A stretch of DNA of 64,000 nt from contig LATX02000229.1 in NCBI GenBank assembly GCA_001466705.2, positions 124,001 through 188,000 of the forward strand. Direction: 5' to 3'. The translations under genes and the position numbers were made by a program. A model generated the notes under the pieces. That model was not told the DNA's origin. It did no database searches and saw only the letters and a program-made list of their open reading frames with translations. Source of the stretch: Moniliophthora roreri. Lineage: Eukaryota > Basidiomycota > Agaricomycetes > Agaricales > Marasmiaceae. Shown here piece by piece: positions 20,614-33,268 of the stretch; position 1 is the first letter of the stretch, and every line of letters begins with the position of its first letter.

Positions 20614-22637
20614 TCACACTTCAATTTGAGAAATGAGAGTACGCGCAGCCTTTGAACGAGGCTGAACTGTAAAGCGGAATGGAACAGCTTGACTGAATTC
20701 AGGTTTTAGTATCCTGATAAAGCGAACAGAAATGCAGTATCGCACCTCCCTAGTCCGTCTGTGAATCGTACCTCGGGTAGTAGCACCTTCCCATTTTCGT
20801 CTTTTTCGGGTAGAATCTCTAATGTGGCAAGAATGCAAGCATCACATGCCACAAAGCCAGATCAGCAAAGTGCCGGCCGGGGCAGGCTCTGTATGAGCGG
20901 TACGAATGAGCCAATACCACCCCGAGCCGGAACAGGGAAAGCTTACCTTCGTCCAAATCCCCAGGCAGCAGCGAAATGGGGTTCACCCTTTCCTTCTGGG
21001 GCCGAGAGAAATCGAGTTGGGTCGAATGCTTCTGGGTTCGAGTAAATGTTCTTGTCACGGCTCATACCGCTAGGACGAAATCAGCACGAAAACACAACAA
21101 GAGTGAGAACGAACGTACTATATATTAGGAATCATAATGGTTCCCTTGGGTATCAACATGCCCTTGTACATGTCATCCGCTAAGGACCGATGCGGCACAC
21201 ATAAAGGAACCACTGGATGCCAGCTGAGTGGGATAAGTACAGCGACATGCATAGTCGACCGTTGAACTCACCGTAAGGTTTCTTGAAATATGCACTCCAC
21301 GAAAGGAAGGGAATCTCGATCCTGATATTCCGGGAGACGATCTTTACCGACGGCGGAAATAATCTCTTGATGGGCTCGTTCCTGATACTCTGGATGCAGA
21401 ATCATGACGAGAAAGAATATCGTCAGCGTCGCAAAGCTCTGTTTAAGGGCGCCGCTTTTCAGCCATTCACATGTTATCATGAACAGAGATCCTCAACTGT
21501 ATCTTCACCTAGACAAATATATGAATATCAGAGTGATCATAGTCAAACCTCTGACAACATACCAGCTGTGAAAGCCGTAGCTGCAGCACCTTTGATGTCT
21601 TCAAGATCCTCCTCATTGAAGTTGTCTCCGAGGTCAGTCAACTTCTCGGAAACAAGGGACCGCTTAACGTTCCCATCTCTCTACAGAAACACTTAGTACC
21701 TCTGAGAGTGAAAACAGCTTCGTACCATCTGCCTTTGCACATACTCGACAGAGTAATCATATAACCTACGGGTGTTCTTGGCATTGGCCAAAGCGAAAGT
21801 TGCATAGTACGTTCCAGGAAACCACGATGGAAGACGTGTGACTTTCTCAGCAGTCAGTAATTGATCCCATTCAAGGAATGAAACATACGCCAGGGAAACA
21901 TATCAGGAAGGGTGTTTCCTATCGGACCCGAATTGTTGCTTGACCATGTTATGTCGTGGGCAAGCTTCATGAAAGGATCGTCATCAGATTTGATCTGGTT
22001 TCCAAATGCTGCCCGTGTGATATTGGATACTGTAAGCCGATGGACATAGTTTAAATGTTCTCCTGGAGCAGCATGCAGGAGATTCACTAGGAGCAGATAA
22101 GCCTCTTCGGCCAGGATATCATTGAATGCCAGGCTTTCTTTTCGACCAAAGTACTGCTGGAAGATCTTGCGGTGCTTGAGGAACTCCTGTCCATATTGCA
22201 AAAGGCTCAGAGTGTGCTTCCATCCCATCCTTGGTATTCGAGGTCAAATACTGGAACTAGCGGGAAGATGAAATGTAACTTACATTTCCCATATAATGAA
22301 TCGTGGGCGACAGCTGTAGTTGGCACTTCTGTCCTCGAGTAGCTCTTGTGCCGTTTCGAAGCTCCCGATAACCACCATGCTTCGACTGAAAACCCTCAGA
22401 TATATGAGATCGCCTGAGGCTCCCCTTAGTATAACAGGTGGTTATAGCTAAGAGAGACGCACCATAAGTTTGTGCCCACTCATGGAAAACCTCTGCTTGG
22501 TTCTGTGTCGGTATAATACGGGCATGGCCTATGAGTGGATCTGCAGCGGGGCCTGGAGGAAGAAACGATCGCCGTTTTGGCCAAGCGACCCATAATACGG
22601 CTAGTATTATAAAAATAGTGGTTGAGAACGAAATCAT
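20614..22637 (-). pseudogene. Cytochrome P450 copy 1, frameshifted after the heme motif
   Basis: Membrane-anchored fungal monooxygenase. Start MISFSTTIFIILAVLW is the N-terminal anchor, then KRRSFLPPGP proline hinge, YSCRPRFIIWEM, HRKIFQQYFGRK helix C, I-helix AGEDTSFATL (formed by splicing out a 5'-GTTGAG intron), ExxR as QETLR, FDPTRFL and the heme loop, assembled over an intron as WGFGRRACPGRHFADLALW. Compared with copy 2, one base is missing at about 20840 (GCAAGCATC against GCAAGCCATC), which shifts the frame and meets a stop within about eight codons; the last exon (FSQAVPFRFTVQPRS) is otherwise intact. CYP family not assigned. Either recent pseudogene or sequencing error. Confidence 0.75.
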
Positions 22638-23639
22638 CTTGCAGAGTGTGGAGAAGCTTTCTAGCCTGGCAAGCCATCTTTAAATAAGTCGTTCTGTGCG
22701 AGTAAGGCCTGGCGGGAACCGTCGTGTTCGGTTCATTTGAAACTCCATCCAGGGATGCTCTCTTTCCTATCATTGTCAATTATCAATTACAGTAGGGCGG
22801 CCTAATGATAATTGACTTATCTGCATACTTTCCTCTGTACTTCTTTTTGAAAATTTGCCATACGGTGAACGAAAAATTTAACAAACCAACATGACGCGAC
22901 GTGATACTCAACGCAAAGGGCGGCATGGGCCACGGCCAGCGTCGGACTGTGAAATTAACCGCCAGCCCGAGCCCCGTTCATTGCGTGGGAAATTGGTTGT
23001 CCCTGGTCCAGGTCAGCGCTAACTTACCCGCCCGTACCCACCGGGGCCACGATCATATCTGCAAACCCGACGGATTCCCAAGGATACCTAGAGTAGAATT
23101 CAATCAGCGAGAACGGCTGTGAGTAATTATTGAAAAAAGGCTTGAATTGGTTTTCTTGAACAGGAAACACCTCGAAGTCTCGATTCTCGAAGTTATCCAT
23201 ATCACTCAGAACTATTCTGGACGCGCTTTCTGATATGGAGGAGCTCGTTGTTAGATTAGGATGAGGACGCAGTATATGGACGATGATTGTAGGGTTTCCG
23301 GATGTCGGTTGGGCTCCAGTCTCCCGGATTGTAGCACTATTTAGAGCTTTCTGTGGAATTTTTTATCGCCTCGAGGCGAATGATGAGCAAGTCATGAAGT
23401 TTTGAATACTCTTATTCTTTCTGACAAGACAGGCTCTCAGTCTTTGTTGCGAATTCGGAACATTCATCCTCGCAAGGCACACAGCCTCCAAAAAGTGGTC
23501 CTTTGAAGGATTATCAATTACATTGACCACAACCCACTGCTGCCCTCAGGCTCCACCTTACGCAAAGTCTTCGTTGCCAACATCCTATAACATCCATTCC
23601 GGACGATAAATACACTGTTACGATGGAAAACTTCACGTC
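22638..23639. other. Gene-free interval
   Basis: Upstream DNA of P450 copy 1 and spacer of the duplicated unit. No supported gene. The duplication continues into the remnant that follows. Confidence 0.4.
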
Positions 23640-24020
23640 AGAGGAGGTCAACATAGTCCTGGGGCTCGATTGCACGCTATGAACGTCCCACCGGCTGTCC
23701 ACGGTGACACCATTGCGATCAAGTGCAACGCGATCGTACGGGGAAATGAATGAGACAGCCGTTCAGAAATCGTAGTACGCTTGCACAATTCCCTCCCAAC
23801 ATCGTAGTGATCATTATTAGGTGGCCAACACCGGCATTGACGACATTGGTGGATCCTACTCTCCAAGACTTATTGAGCTAGATGAGGCAGGAAAACCCAG
23901 AAAGTCCGGTATGATCACTATAGACGTCAATCTTGTGGAGTTCCTGGATAGCAAGTCATCCTTTCCATCTTCGTATCATGGTCTAACCCAATTCGTAGCC
24001 ATACACCTGACCCAGCACTA
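23640..24020 (+). pseudogene. Unidentified gene remnant, copy 1
   Basis: Two protein-like pieces flank an apparent intron. The first reads HAMNVPPAVHGDTIAIKCN and IVRGN; the second, after an AG at about 23820, reads VANTGIDDIGG then SYSPRLIELDEAGKP and DVNLVEFLDSK. A degenerate second copy lies at about 27310-27640 after P450 copy 2. The upstream frame has stops and no convincing start. I do not recognise the family. Confidence 0.4.
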
Positions 24021-24474
24021 ACCCCTTCTCTGGCGTTTGCGCCCAAATTTTGAAACGTGGTCTTAATTCGGTCTATAGGTGAAGTCAATCAACTTTCAAA
24101 CATGCCGTTATCTCTTCTGAAAACACGATGTAAATTAAAATTATATCGGTATCACCGTATGTCTGTAATCGCATCCAATTCTGTGTACTTAACAAGATTA
24201 GCGTTAGATCTCAAGGGGAGATAGGTAGAAACAAGATGGACAGTTCATATGCGGCTATGCCAAGTCTTTACGTTTCCGCTCTAAACGACGAAGGTGGCTA
24301 GACAGCTTCTATGGCGGTTTGCAAATAAAGCATGAATAAGGATATAACATACAACACATTTGACAAGGGATTGGTAGCTTGGAATTTCGCTATGCTTCAA
24401 ATCTGAGCAATGAGAGCACGCGCAGCCTCTGAACGAGGCCAAATTGCAAAGTGGGACAGAACAGCTTGACTGGA

Positions 24475-26439
24475 TTAAGCTCTATTTAGTACCTTGATAG
24501 AGCGAGCAGAATGCGGTATCTCACCTTGCTAGTCCGTCTGTGAATCGTATCTCGGGTAGTAGCACCTTCCCATTTTCGTCTTTTTCGGGTAGAATCTCCA
24601 ATGTGGCGAGGATGCAAGCCATCGCATGCCACAAAGCCAAATCAGCAAAGTGCCGGCCGGGGCAGATTCTGTATGAGCGGTAAGAATGAGCCAATACCAC
24701 CCCGAGCCGGAACAGGGAAAGCTTACCTTCGTCCAAATCCCCAGGCGGCGGCAAAATGGGGTTCACCCTTTCCTTCCGGAGCCGGGAGAAATCGAGTTGG
24801 GTCGAATGCTTCTGGGTTCGAGTAAATGTTCTTGTCACGGCTCATACCGCTAGGATGAAATCAGCACAAAGGCATAACAGGAATGAGAACGGACGCACTG
24901 TATATTGGGAATCATAATGGTCCCCTTGGGTATCAACATGCCCTTGTACATATCATCCGCTAAAGACCGGTGTGGCACACCTAAAGGAACCACTGGATGC
25001 CAGCTGAGTGAAGCATGAGTATGTACAGCGACATGTATAGTCGACCGTTGAACTCACCGCAGAGTTTCTTGGAGTATGCACTCCACGAAAAGAAGAGAAT
25101 CTCTATCCCTGTACTCCGGGAGCCGATCTTTACCAACAATGGAAATAATCTCTTGATGGGCTCGTTCCTGATACTCTGGATGCAGAATCATGACGAGAAA
25201 GAATACCGTCAGCGTCGCAAAGGTCTGTTTGTGGGCGCGGCTTTTCAGTTATTTGCATGTTATTCATGAACAGAGATCCTCAACTGTATCCTCGCCTAGA
25301 CAGAGATATGAGTATGCGAGGACAGCTGTATTTGAACCTTAAACACTTGGACGACATACCAGCAGCAAAAATCGTAGCAGCAGCGCCTTTGATGTCTTCA
25401 AGGTCCTCCTCATTGAAGTTGTCTCCGAGGTCAGTCAACTTCTCGGAAACAAGGGACCGCTCAACGTTCCCACCTCTCTACAGAAATAGTCAGTACCCGG
25501 GAAAGTAAAAACGGAGTTTTGTACCATCTGGTTTCGTGTATACTCGACGGAGTAATCATACAATTTACGGGTGTTCTTGGAATTGGCCAAAGCGAAGGTT
25601 GCATAGTACGTTCCAGGAAACCACGATGGAAGATGTGTGACTTTCTCAGCAGTCAGTAATTGATCCCACCCAAGGAATGAAACGTACGCCAGGGAAACAT
25701 ATCAGGAAGGGTGTTTCCTATCGGGCCCGAATTGTTAATTGCCCACGTTACGTCGTCGGCAAGCTTCAGGAAAGGATCATCGTCAGATTCAATCCGGCTT
25801 CCAAACACCACCCGCGTGATATTGGATGTTGCGAATCGATGGACATAATGGATATGTTCTCCTGGAGCAGCACGCGAGAGATTCCTCACGAGTAGACGAG
25901 CATCCTCGGCTAGTATATTATTTAACGCAAGGCTTTCTTTTCGACCAAAGTACTGCTGGAAGATCTTGCGGTGCTTGAGAAACTCCTTTCCGTATTGCAA
26001 AAACGTCAGGGAGTGTTTCCAGCCCATCCTTTGTACTCCGAATCAATACTAGGACTAGCTAGAAGATAGAATGTAACTTACATTTCCCATATAATGAATC
26101 GTGGACGACAGCTGTAATTTGCACCTCTGCTCTCGAGTAGCTCTTGCGCTGTTTCGAAGCTTCCGATGACCACCACGGTTCGACCAAAGGCTTTCAGGTA
26201 CATGACGTCACCTGCGGTTCTCCTTAGCATAGGAAGTGGTTATAGGCTAAGAGGGACGTACCGTAGGTTTGTGCCCATTCATGGAAAACCTCTGCTTGGT
26301 TCTGCGTTGGCACAATACGCGCATGGCCTATAAGTGGATCTGCAGCGGGGCCTGGAGGAAGGAACGATCGCCGTTTTGGCCAAGCGATCCATAAAATGGC
26401 TGGCACTGCAATGATGAAAATGGTGGTTGAGAGCGACAT
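24475..26439 (-). CDS. Cytochrome P450 copy 2, 3' end altered
   Basis: Tandem duplicate of the P450 at 20614-22637, offset about 3.8 kb. It keeps the anchor (MSLSTTIFIIAVPAILWIAW), proline hinge, I-helix AGEDTFATL, QETLR, PERF-region and the spliced heme loop, and it has the base lost in copy 1, so the frame stays open through ILATLEILPEKDENG and FTDGLAR. The last exon seems damaged: the position of the copy 1 acceptor is followed at once by TAA, and an alternative acceptor gives a stop at about 24475. About 25 residues that form the final strand near the active site in other P450s would be missing. Homology to the copy 1 last exon continues to about 24400. Confidence 0.65.
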
Positions 26440-27309
26440 CAGATTGTTGGGTGGAGAAACCTGTCTTCGTCTTTATCGATAAGCAATACTAAATTTATAC
26501 AGTGGTAAACTTTAAAGTCACTTGGCGACTACATCATCTGATTTGATATGGAGATGTAGCTCTGACGAGGTATCTGAGAGAGAGCTGAGAGAGAGGAGAG
26601 CTTTCATCCTTTCCACGACGCTTGAAGCGACGCACCAAATCTTCTTTATCGTCCCCCAGGCCTCAGCTCAGTTTCAGTCCTCTAAAGTTCAACACTCAAG
26701 ATGCCAGGGAGCATGCTTCGCGTTTGAGTTCACATGGTCCTTTTCATGACGTTGAAATCTGTCAATGAAAGATGATGGAGCTCATCTCTGATATCGAATG
26801 CTAGAACCAGTGGTTGTGCGATTTTACAGTCTGAAGGGGACTCGGATTTACCGCTCACCTAAATTTCAAGAGCTGTTTCGATCCTAGTAGCAAATATCCT
26901 GGACCCACCCTTGTCAATTACGGTCTCAAACAATTCCAAACAAAGCCACGCCGCGCCTCGCTCTCCCATCCAGGCTTCAGTTTTCAAGCTTCCAGTTGAA
27001 GGCTAGCATCTCAGATTCTCATTGGGCGCCACTTTTCCTTGAATCCTTCCCCCCAGAAGTTTTAACCCTTGTGACTGTCGTCCTACACAACTGCAAGAGC
27101 CTGCGCGCGATGGATTGGCTGAAGATCCATATCAGGCTTTTGCTCAAATCTCTTCCGGACGGAAGGAATGGTACGGGAGGAGAGATCGCAATTTGTTCTG
27201 CTCGATACGGGTACGTCGGCATGATCTTTCAGATACTCCAAAAACTGATGTGTTGCTCAGAACAAAGCGTGTCACATTGGAGCGATTTAGGAAGAATTAG
27301 TTCACCTTG
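26440..27309. other. Gene-free interval
   Basis: Upstream of P450 copy 2. Open frames at 26996-27319 lack motifs. It corresponds to the spacer of the first duplication unit. Confidence 0.35.
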
Positions 27310-27640
27310 GAGGAGGTAAGCATAGTACTGGAGCTCGAATTCACGCTATGAATGCTTCACCAATCGTTCGCGGCGAGGCTGTTGCAATTCAGTGCGACAT
27401 AATTGTGCGAGGAAATGTATAAGACAACCATTCAGAGTTGTGGCATGCTTGTACAGTTCCCACTCAATCACATCATGACGATGATTGTCATTAGGTGGCC
27501 AACACCGACATTGCTGGACACTACTCTAATATTTCTTCAGCTAGATAAGGCAGGGAAATCCAGAACGCTCCGTACGGCCACTGCAGACGTGGAGTTCTTG
27601 TATAGTAAGTCATCCTTTCCATCTTCATATCATGACGGTC
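27310..27640 (+). pseudogene. Unidentified gene remnant, copy 2
   Basis: Degenerate counterpart of 23640-24020: MNASPIVRGEAVAIQCDIIVRGN aligns with the first piece in two blocks (NAS/VP.VRG..VAIQC, IVRGN), followed by VANTDIAG and LDKAGKSRTLR. It has additional stops. It shows that the duplication unit spans the P450 plus this gene. Confidence 0.4.
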
Positions 27641-28887
27641 TAACCTAATCTATAGCCATATACAGAATAACCAGAAGGCGAGCATATGAAGGTCCGGCGA
27701 ACAACCTCGCGATATACCTGACCCAGCACTACCTCTTCTTTAGCATTCGTTCCCGGATTCTTTGAAAGCTGTGATCTTAATCGGGTTATAGGTGAAGCCA
27801 CTTGGCCATATCAATTCAAGAGCAAGCCTTACCTTACTCATAGCCTCCTGGACCGCACTACGTATGCCAATACCAAAATATCTTGCTACAAAGCATCCTC
27901 ACTAAGGCTCAATGCAATTCCTGGAACTCTCAAGATCCGAACCGCTTTGATACACCCATTCCATGATGATCGATCAAGCCTCTTTGACCTTCTCAAGATG
28001 TCGCTAAGACAACTGTGCTTGAAAACCTTCCAGGTCGGGCATTCCGTTGGTATCGGGCTTCCATGAATCGCGGGAGTAACATTCAACGTCGCCACAAATT
28101 CCGATCCTGCAATCAACGATGGCGCGAACGGGTGTCCTGGGCCTGGGGATACGTTCTTCATCTCAAGGGAGCAGTTCGGGATGGGGCATGCAACGATTAC
28201 CGCTTTTCTACCATACGCTCTCCGTACAAGGATATACTCCTTTAGCCTGACCCATCGCGAAGAGTACTTGATGCAGCAATCTGTGGGATGCGCTGATCCC
28301 GGCGTTGTTTGGTGGTGTCTCAACGGGATGGGTGTATCATCAGAGGTTACTTCGTCTTCCGTTCCCGTTCCCACCGGAGTGTATGACAAGAAATGCAGAG
28401 GTGGTGCAAATCCAATGCAGATCATCTACGTTTCAAATAGTCGGGATGCTGAGGATGTTTGACCGAGAGCGGAAACCTTGAAAGAGACCGGGAGGCGCCA
28501 GCATATCGCTGTTTTGAAGCTTCCGGGTGGATATGTTCGACGCTTGATACCAGTACCAATCCTATGTTGGACAATATAACACCTTTTTTCTTTTGCATTC
28601 CGTATGCCATATTGCGGTTCGTTGAGCTAAAAATCATCCGTTTTCAGTTTGGCCCGGAATTGAGTCATGTCCGACGGATAAAAGGCTAGCATCAGCGCGA
28701 CTGTATACGAATCGTGATGCTGTGTCAGCAGAAATAACGATGACAGTTTTATTACAGTGAATGAAGGAAAACAGTTTAGAGTAATAAGAATATCAACGGT
28801 GACAGGGGAGCAAGAATGCTGTATTACAGTTATTGTACCATGAGAAGAAACGCGGGGGTGCGTGAACACCGACCGCCGACATGAAAT
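27641..28887. other. Unresolved interval
   Basis: A minus-strand frame at 27886-28425 stays open for 179 codons, and fragments on the plus strand overlap it. None carries a motif I recognise, and I could not choose a strand. It may be further decay of the duplicated remnant. Confidence 0.3.
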
Positions 28888-31800
28888 CTATCGAATCGTG
28901 AAGCTATGCAATATGCAGAGACCACAGAAGCCAGCGCAAACTACGAAACCAAGGGGATACCCATTGGGATTCCCTTCGATGCTGACTGACCAAATCTAAA
29001 GACAGTGAGTCAGCATCATTAGCATTTGAAGGACTTGCCGACAGAACATACCCAGCCACCGAGGACAGGACCGAAGCATCGGGCAAGACTGACGATACTC
29101 TGTGCGATGCCGTTTGCAAACCCGACGGCGTGAGGCGGTGTCACTACAAACGTTTCAGTATCCATCACTACCGCCTTCTCGGAAAACTCACTGTAGTTCA
29201 GAAGGATGGAAATAGCAGTATAACCAAACGTGCTGGCACAGTATCTGACCGCCCTGAATTCCGGCAAGCAAATTAAGCAATGGGAGTTGCCGAACACATA
29301 GACTAAACAACTTACGTGCTGATGGCCAAAGCTGTGAGTAAGACTGAGTTAGCGAACGTATGTTCTCCATGATAGGAACGAAAACCCACCCGTCATTAGC
29401 ATAAAGTTGCCATCTTCTTCCTCACTTGCAAAAGGCACGCGGTAAAGCACGACTGTGAGGTATGACGGAATGAATAGAAGGGAACCCAACCGGAACATAG
29501 TAAGGTGCGAGAAGCGCCCTCTAGGAGGTCTAGATTGATGTATGACACTCAGTAACGGTCAAAGCAGGTGGGTGCGGTGATCATACCCAAGATTCCTGTC
29601 AAAGGACACGGTCATTTAGAACGCTCTAGAGACCGGGTGGTGACTCTTCACTTACGGATAGAGATAGAACTGGTATGCAATCTGCGCAAGGCACATCAAA
29701 GCGACTGACGTGAAAAGATGAGGCTGCGATCAAGGACGGCGTAATAAATCACTTACTCAGCTGTGCAAAATGTCCGGCGTTTAGATTCAGGCCTCCAGAG
29801 TCGTAATCGCTAGGAAGAACAACTTGAGGCTTAGAGTCTTCATCCGTCCGCAGAGGATTACTCACGTAACGAGGTAGGACATGAAGACTTGATCATGCGT
29901 GGTGCTGTGCAAAGCTAGGAGACCGTACTGGATAATAACAAGAATAGGGATCTGTGATGCCAGCGAAGGAGGCTTCTCCAAGGCTTCCACATCCGCATCG
30001 GCTGCCTGCTCCATTCTGGACGCACGTCTCGATTCCAAAATCGTCGCGAGATCGGGCTGTGCGTCTTCACCAGGTGTGCCGGGCGTATCCATTTCTGTGG
30101 GGCGTAATAATAGCTGCTGAGCATCGAGAACAGCGGCAGGAGTCTTTACACCAGGGTGAGAGAAAATGGCAGGGACGTTGTATGAATATCGACGAGAACC
30201 AGGAGTGGCGCCTTCCATGGTTTGTGAGTAATTGGAACTTTGGCGAATAGGAATGGGCCGAGAACCAGTGCCCGAAGGCCTGCGGGGAGACCCTAGTTGA
30301 GGCCGGTGACGTCTGGATACGCTCAATGGTTGGTGAGACATTGAGGTGCGGGAGTTCCTTCTACCGCGTGTAGGCGTCGAGACCGGGGGAGAACCAGGAA
30401 CACTGCCGACATCATGTGTGGCATCAGTGTCAAGCTCATTCCCAAGGTCAGACTCGTCGTCATGATCAGAACCCATCTCGGTGTCACTCTCGAAAGGATC
30501 CTCGTTATCGACGTTCATGGCCGCAGCAACCCATAAATCTGCGATGTTTGTAACGGCGTTCTCGTTGGCCATAAGTAATCTTTGAGCGAAATTGAGGTCG
30601 CTTGTATCTGTTATTACAGATTCACGAACACCATCCACGTTACTTCCCCTACGCTGAGCAACACTACTGGCGAGACTACCGCGTCGAAGACGACTGGTGG
30701 TGGTGGTACCACTTGCAATCCTGTTGCGATAGCTCCCGTAACCATAGGCAGATCCTCCAAATCGGCTTGTTCTCGAGAACGTCCGAGTGCCGGTGGATAG
30801 AGGAACAGGGGGCTGAGTGCTTGGTGGATTAACGACGGGAGACGATTGCTGCGCAACAGATCCTCGCCCAAAATAGCCAGAGAGCCTCTGCGAAACCTTC
30901 TTTCTTATCGAACTAGTTAAGGTCCGCGGTTCTGTGGTCTCAAATATAGGACTTGGCGGAATGGAACTTTCTTCGATAATGGGAGGATGGAGGTCGTCTT
31001 TCTCAGGTGGGAGTCGAATAGCTCCTTCACGAGGACCACCGTCAGGTCCCAGGAAGCATGCAAGAATGGCACCTGAAGCTGAATAAGTATCTGGTTATAG
31101 TAGTCATGGTGACCATTTGATACACACCGGAAAGCATTATAACTGCGGCTATTACGCATGGGAGCAGATAGGGAAACTCCACAAACAGTGGGACATTTCC
31201 GAAAGCCTTAGGCCATTTCGCAGCCGGATGTTCAACTAACAAAGAGCAATGAGATATTTCCACGACAAAGGAATGAAAAGCAACGGACATGACCCTCCTA
31301 TGATGGCACCAGCCACACCACCGAAACCCCAACAGAACCTAGACAAATGACAGGTCAAAATTCATACAAACCCTCGGAAGCTCGACTATTTGTTACCCTA
31401 GGATAGCATATGCACGACCTTCATTTGAAGCATCCGTTATGAAAGCGACCGAGCCTCGAGCAACACCTACTGCTCCAGCGAAGATGCCTTGAAGTAGACG
31501 AATGCAGATTGCTTGCTGAAGACTGGTGGAAGTACCAAAGGTAGCGCATGTCAGGGCGCTACCAAGAAGAGAGACTACCAGAACCAATCTACGACCGTGT
31601 TTTTCCGCCACAGTTGCCTGAAAGGTGGAAGTTAGGGAGCAACTGAAGTCATAAGCCTAGAGCGTACCCAGAGCAAAGATGTGAGGAATTGAGTGAGGAA
31701 GAAGGTAGCGACTGCAGGCAGTATATAATCAGACAGACATGTTAGGGGAGATACTGCGGTAATACCTAGTATACCGGTCCAAAAAGCGACTTCTGCTTCA

Positions 31801-32441
31801 TCTGTGATCTTTCCGAATCCTGAAGTGAATATGGTCAGTTACTCTGAGGAAGGATAACCCAGCTGGCGGATAAGAGTTCTTCGTGGTGAAACAAGGTGAT
31901 AATGCCAAACAAGGGGGTCATGCTCGAAGTACGTTCCATGACATGAGTGGATGAATGAGGACAAAGGTGGGGTATGGCAAAGATCTTGCTCTAACAAGAT
32001 AATAAACTTGCCTTTCACCATGAACAAGAGGAATGGTGCCGACACGTTCGCAGACAAGAACTCGCCCAATAACGCCTTCGTCTCGGTCAGTAAAGTTGTG
32101 AAACTTAGGGGAAAGCCACCCACTATCGAAAGCACTATCATTGAGAGCAACGGCAAAGGCGTCACATACGCCTCTCCGGAAGTTTGGACGACGCTGGGAA
32201 TAGGCGGCCTCTCCACCTTTGGGGACGACACTCCCTCTGCACCAGGATCTCCATCCCTCCACCTCGCTGCGAAACTAGGACGACGTATGCTGTTCCCAAA
32301 CGAGTTTGATATTCTTCCAAGCGTCCTGCGCATTGCTGACCTGGTCGGTGTATCGTTCGTATCGTCTAGAGCCGAGTCATCGGCACCAAAAGAACGATGA
32401 GGAGTCGACCGGAGTCGACTTGATTTTGGGGTACCGCTCAT
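28888..32441 (-). CDS. MFS transporter with long central loop (YCR023C/ZIFL-like)
   Basis: Predicted 12-helix proton-coupled exporter. ATG 32441 begins a Ser/Arg-rich cytosolic N-tail (about 95 residues), then TM1 (TPLPLLSMIVLS), with the loop 2-3 signature WATVAEKHGRR, TM4-5 ICIRLLQGIFAGAVGVARG and the six-helix bundle end near 31090. A hydrophilic loop of over 300 residues follows, rich in Ser, Pro and Arg (RRNSRTSMSHQPLS), and then helices 7-12 from IPILVIIQYGLLAL to the C-terminal LGFVVCAGFCGLC. Stop at 28888-28890. Many introns, of which the last (donor GGCTGG|GTATGT) is well supported. The large TM6-TM7 loop is typical of fungal YCR023C-like and plant ZIFL carriers. Substrate unknown. 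Confidence 0.8.
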
Positions 32442-32458
32442 GGCGTGATAGCAATAAC

Positions 32459-33268
32459 AAACGAAGAGCTGTCCTGTTTTATCGCGCCGATGTCAGAGTG
32501 GATTTCGATCACGTGAGAGATCAACTTCTTGACTTCTTGTCTTCGTTATTCGTTATGAACTCACAGCCTGGCACCTGGGGCCGTCGTGCTTGGTTAATTT
32601 CACAGTCTGACGCTGACCGTGCCAATGCCCTTGCGTCATGCGTCGTGTTGGGCCTTTGTTAGATTTTCGTTCACCGTATGGCAGAAAGGAAGCCGCGAAG
32701 GCTTTCTCGGAAGAATCTGGCCCCCGTACGCAATCTAATCAAGCCTCGTTTTCTTCGCCCTCTTCACACTTATGCTCTGGAAGCAACTTGCCAGGCAGCA
32801 GACGGTTCTCACACCATTTTGGTTGTCAAGACTGGAGAGAAACTTGCAGATACCCACACATTAAAGCAAGATATTACACCCTCGTTTTCTGCAAATCTCA
32901 TCACAATCATTGTCTATTCTACCAAAATTTTACACGAAGAAACGGTGACGATGCACGGATAAAAGCACAAACTTCACTCCTATACACAGAACAACTTATC
33001 TTCTGTGCGAGTAAAGACGGCTTGCCTGTTCCGCAGCTGGCTCCCTTCGAGGACTCTGCTAGATCCCGTTATGCTCTAGTTCATCTCATGCACTGTATCC
33101 AGATTGGATTTGCTCTGGATATTATCGACCATCAGTGTCTTTCCCATTGGAACCTTTTGAAGTTTCATCTCCGAGTCAGTGTTCTAACTCTGCTGGCACC
33201 GCTCCTTCAGCTCATCCCCATCACGAAACAACGGATCCTCGCAACCATCTTGAGATCTATCCGATAAT
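32459..33268 (+). CDS. Unidentified possible gene
   Basis: Plus-strand open segments start within 20 bp of the MFS gene start, so the two would be divergent. One piece reads RRAVLFYRADVRVDFDHVR and DQLLDFLSSLFVMNS; another, at the 3' end, reads SRYALVHLMHCIQIGFALD and hydrophobic helices up to a TAA at 33266-33268. I could not connect them by confident introns and do not recognise a family. Confidence 0.25.

Noticed and set aside
27886..28425. 179-codon minus-strand open frame after the second P450 remnant
   Set aside because: Competing open frames on the other strand and no recognisable motif; listed only as an unresolved interval.
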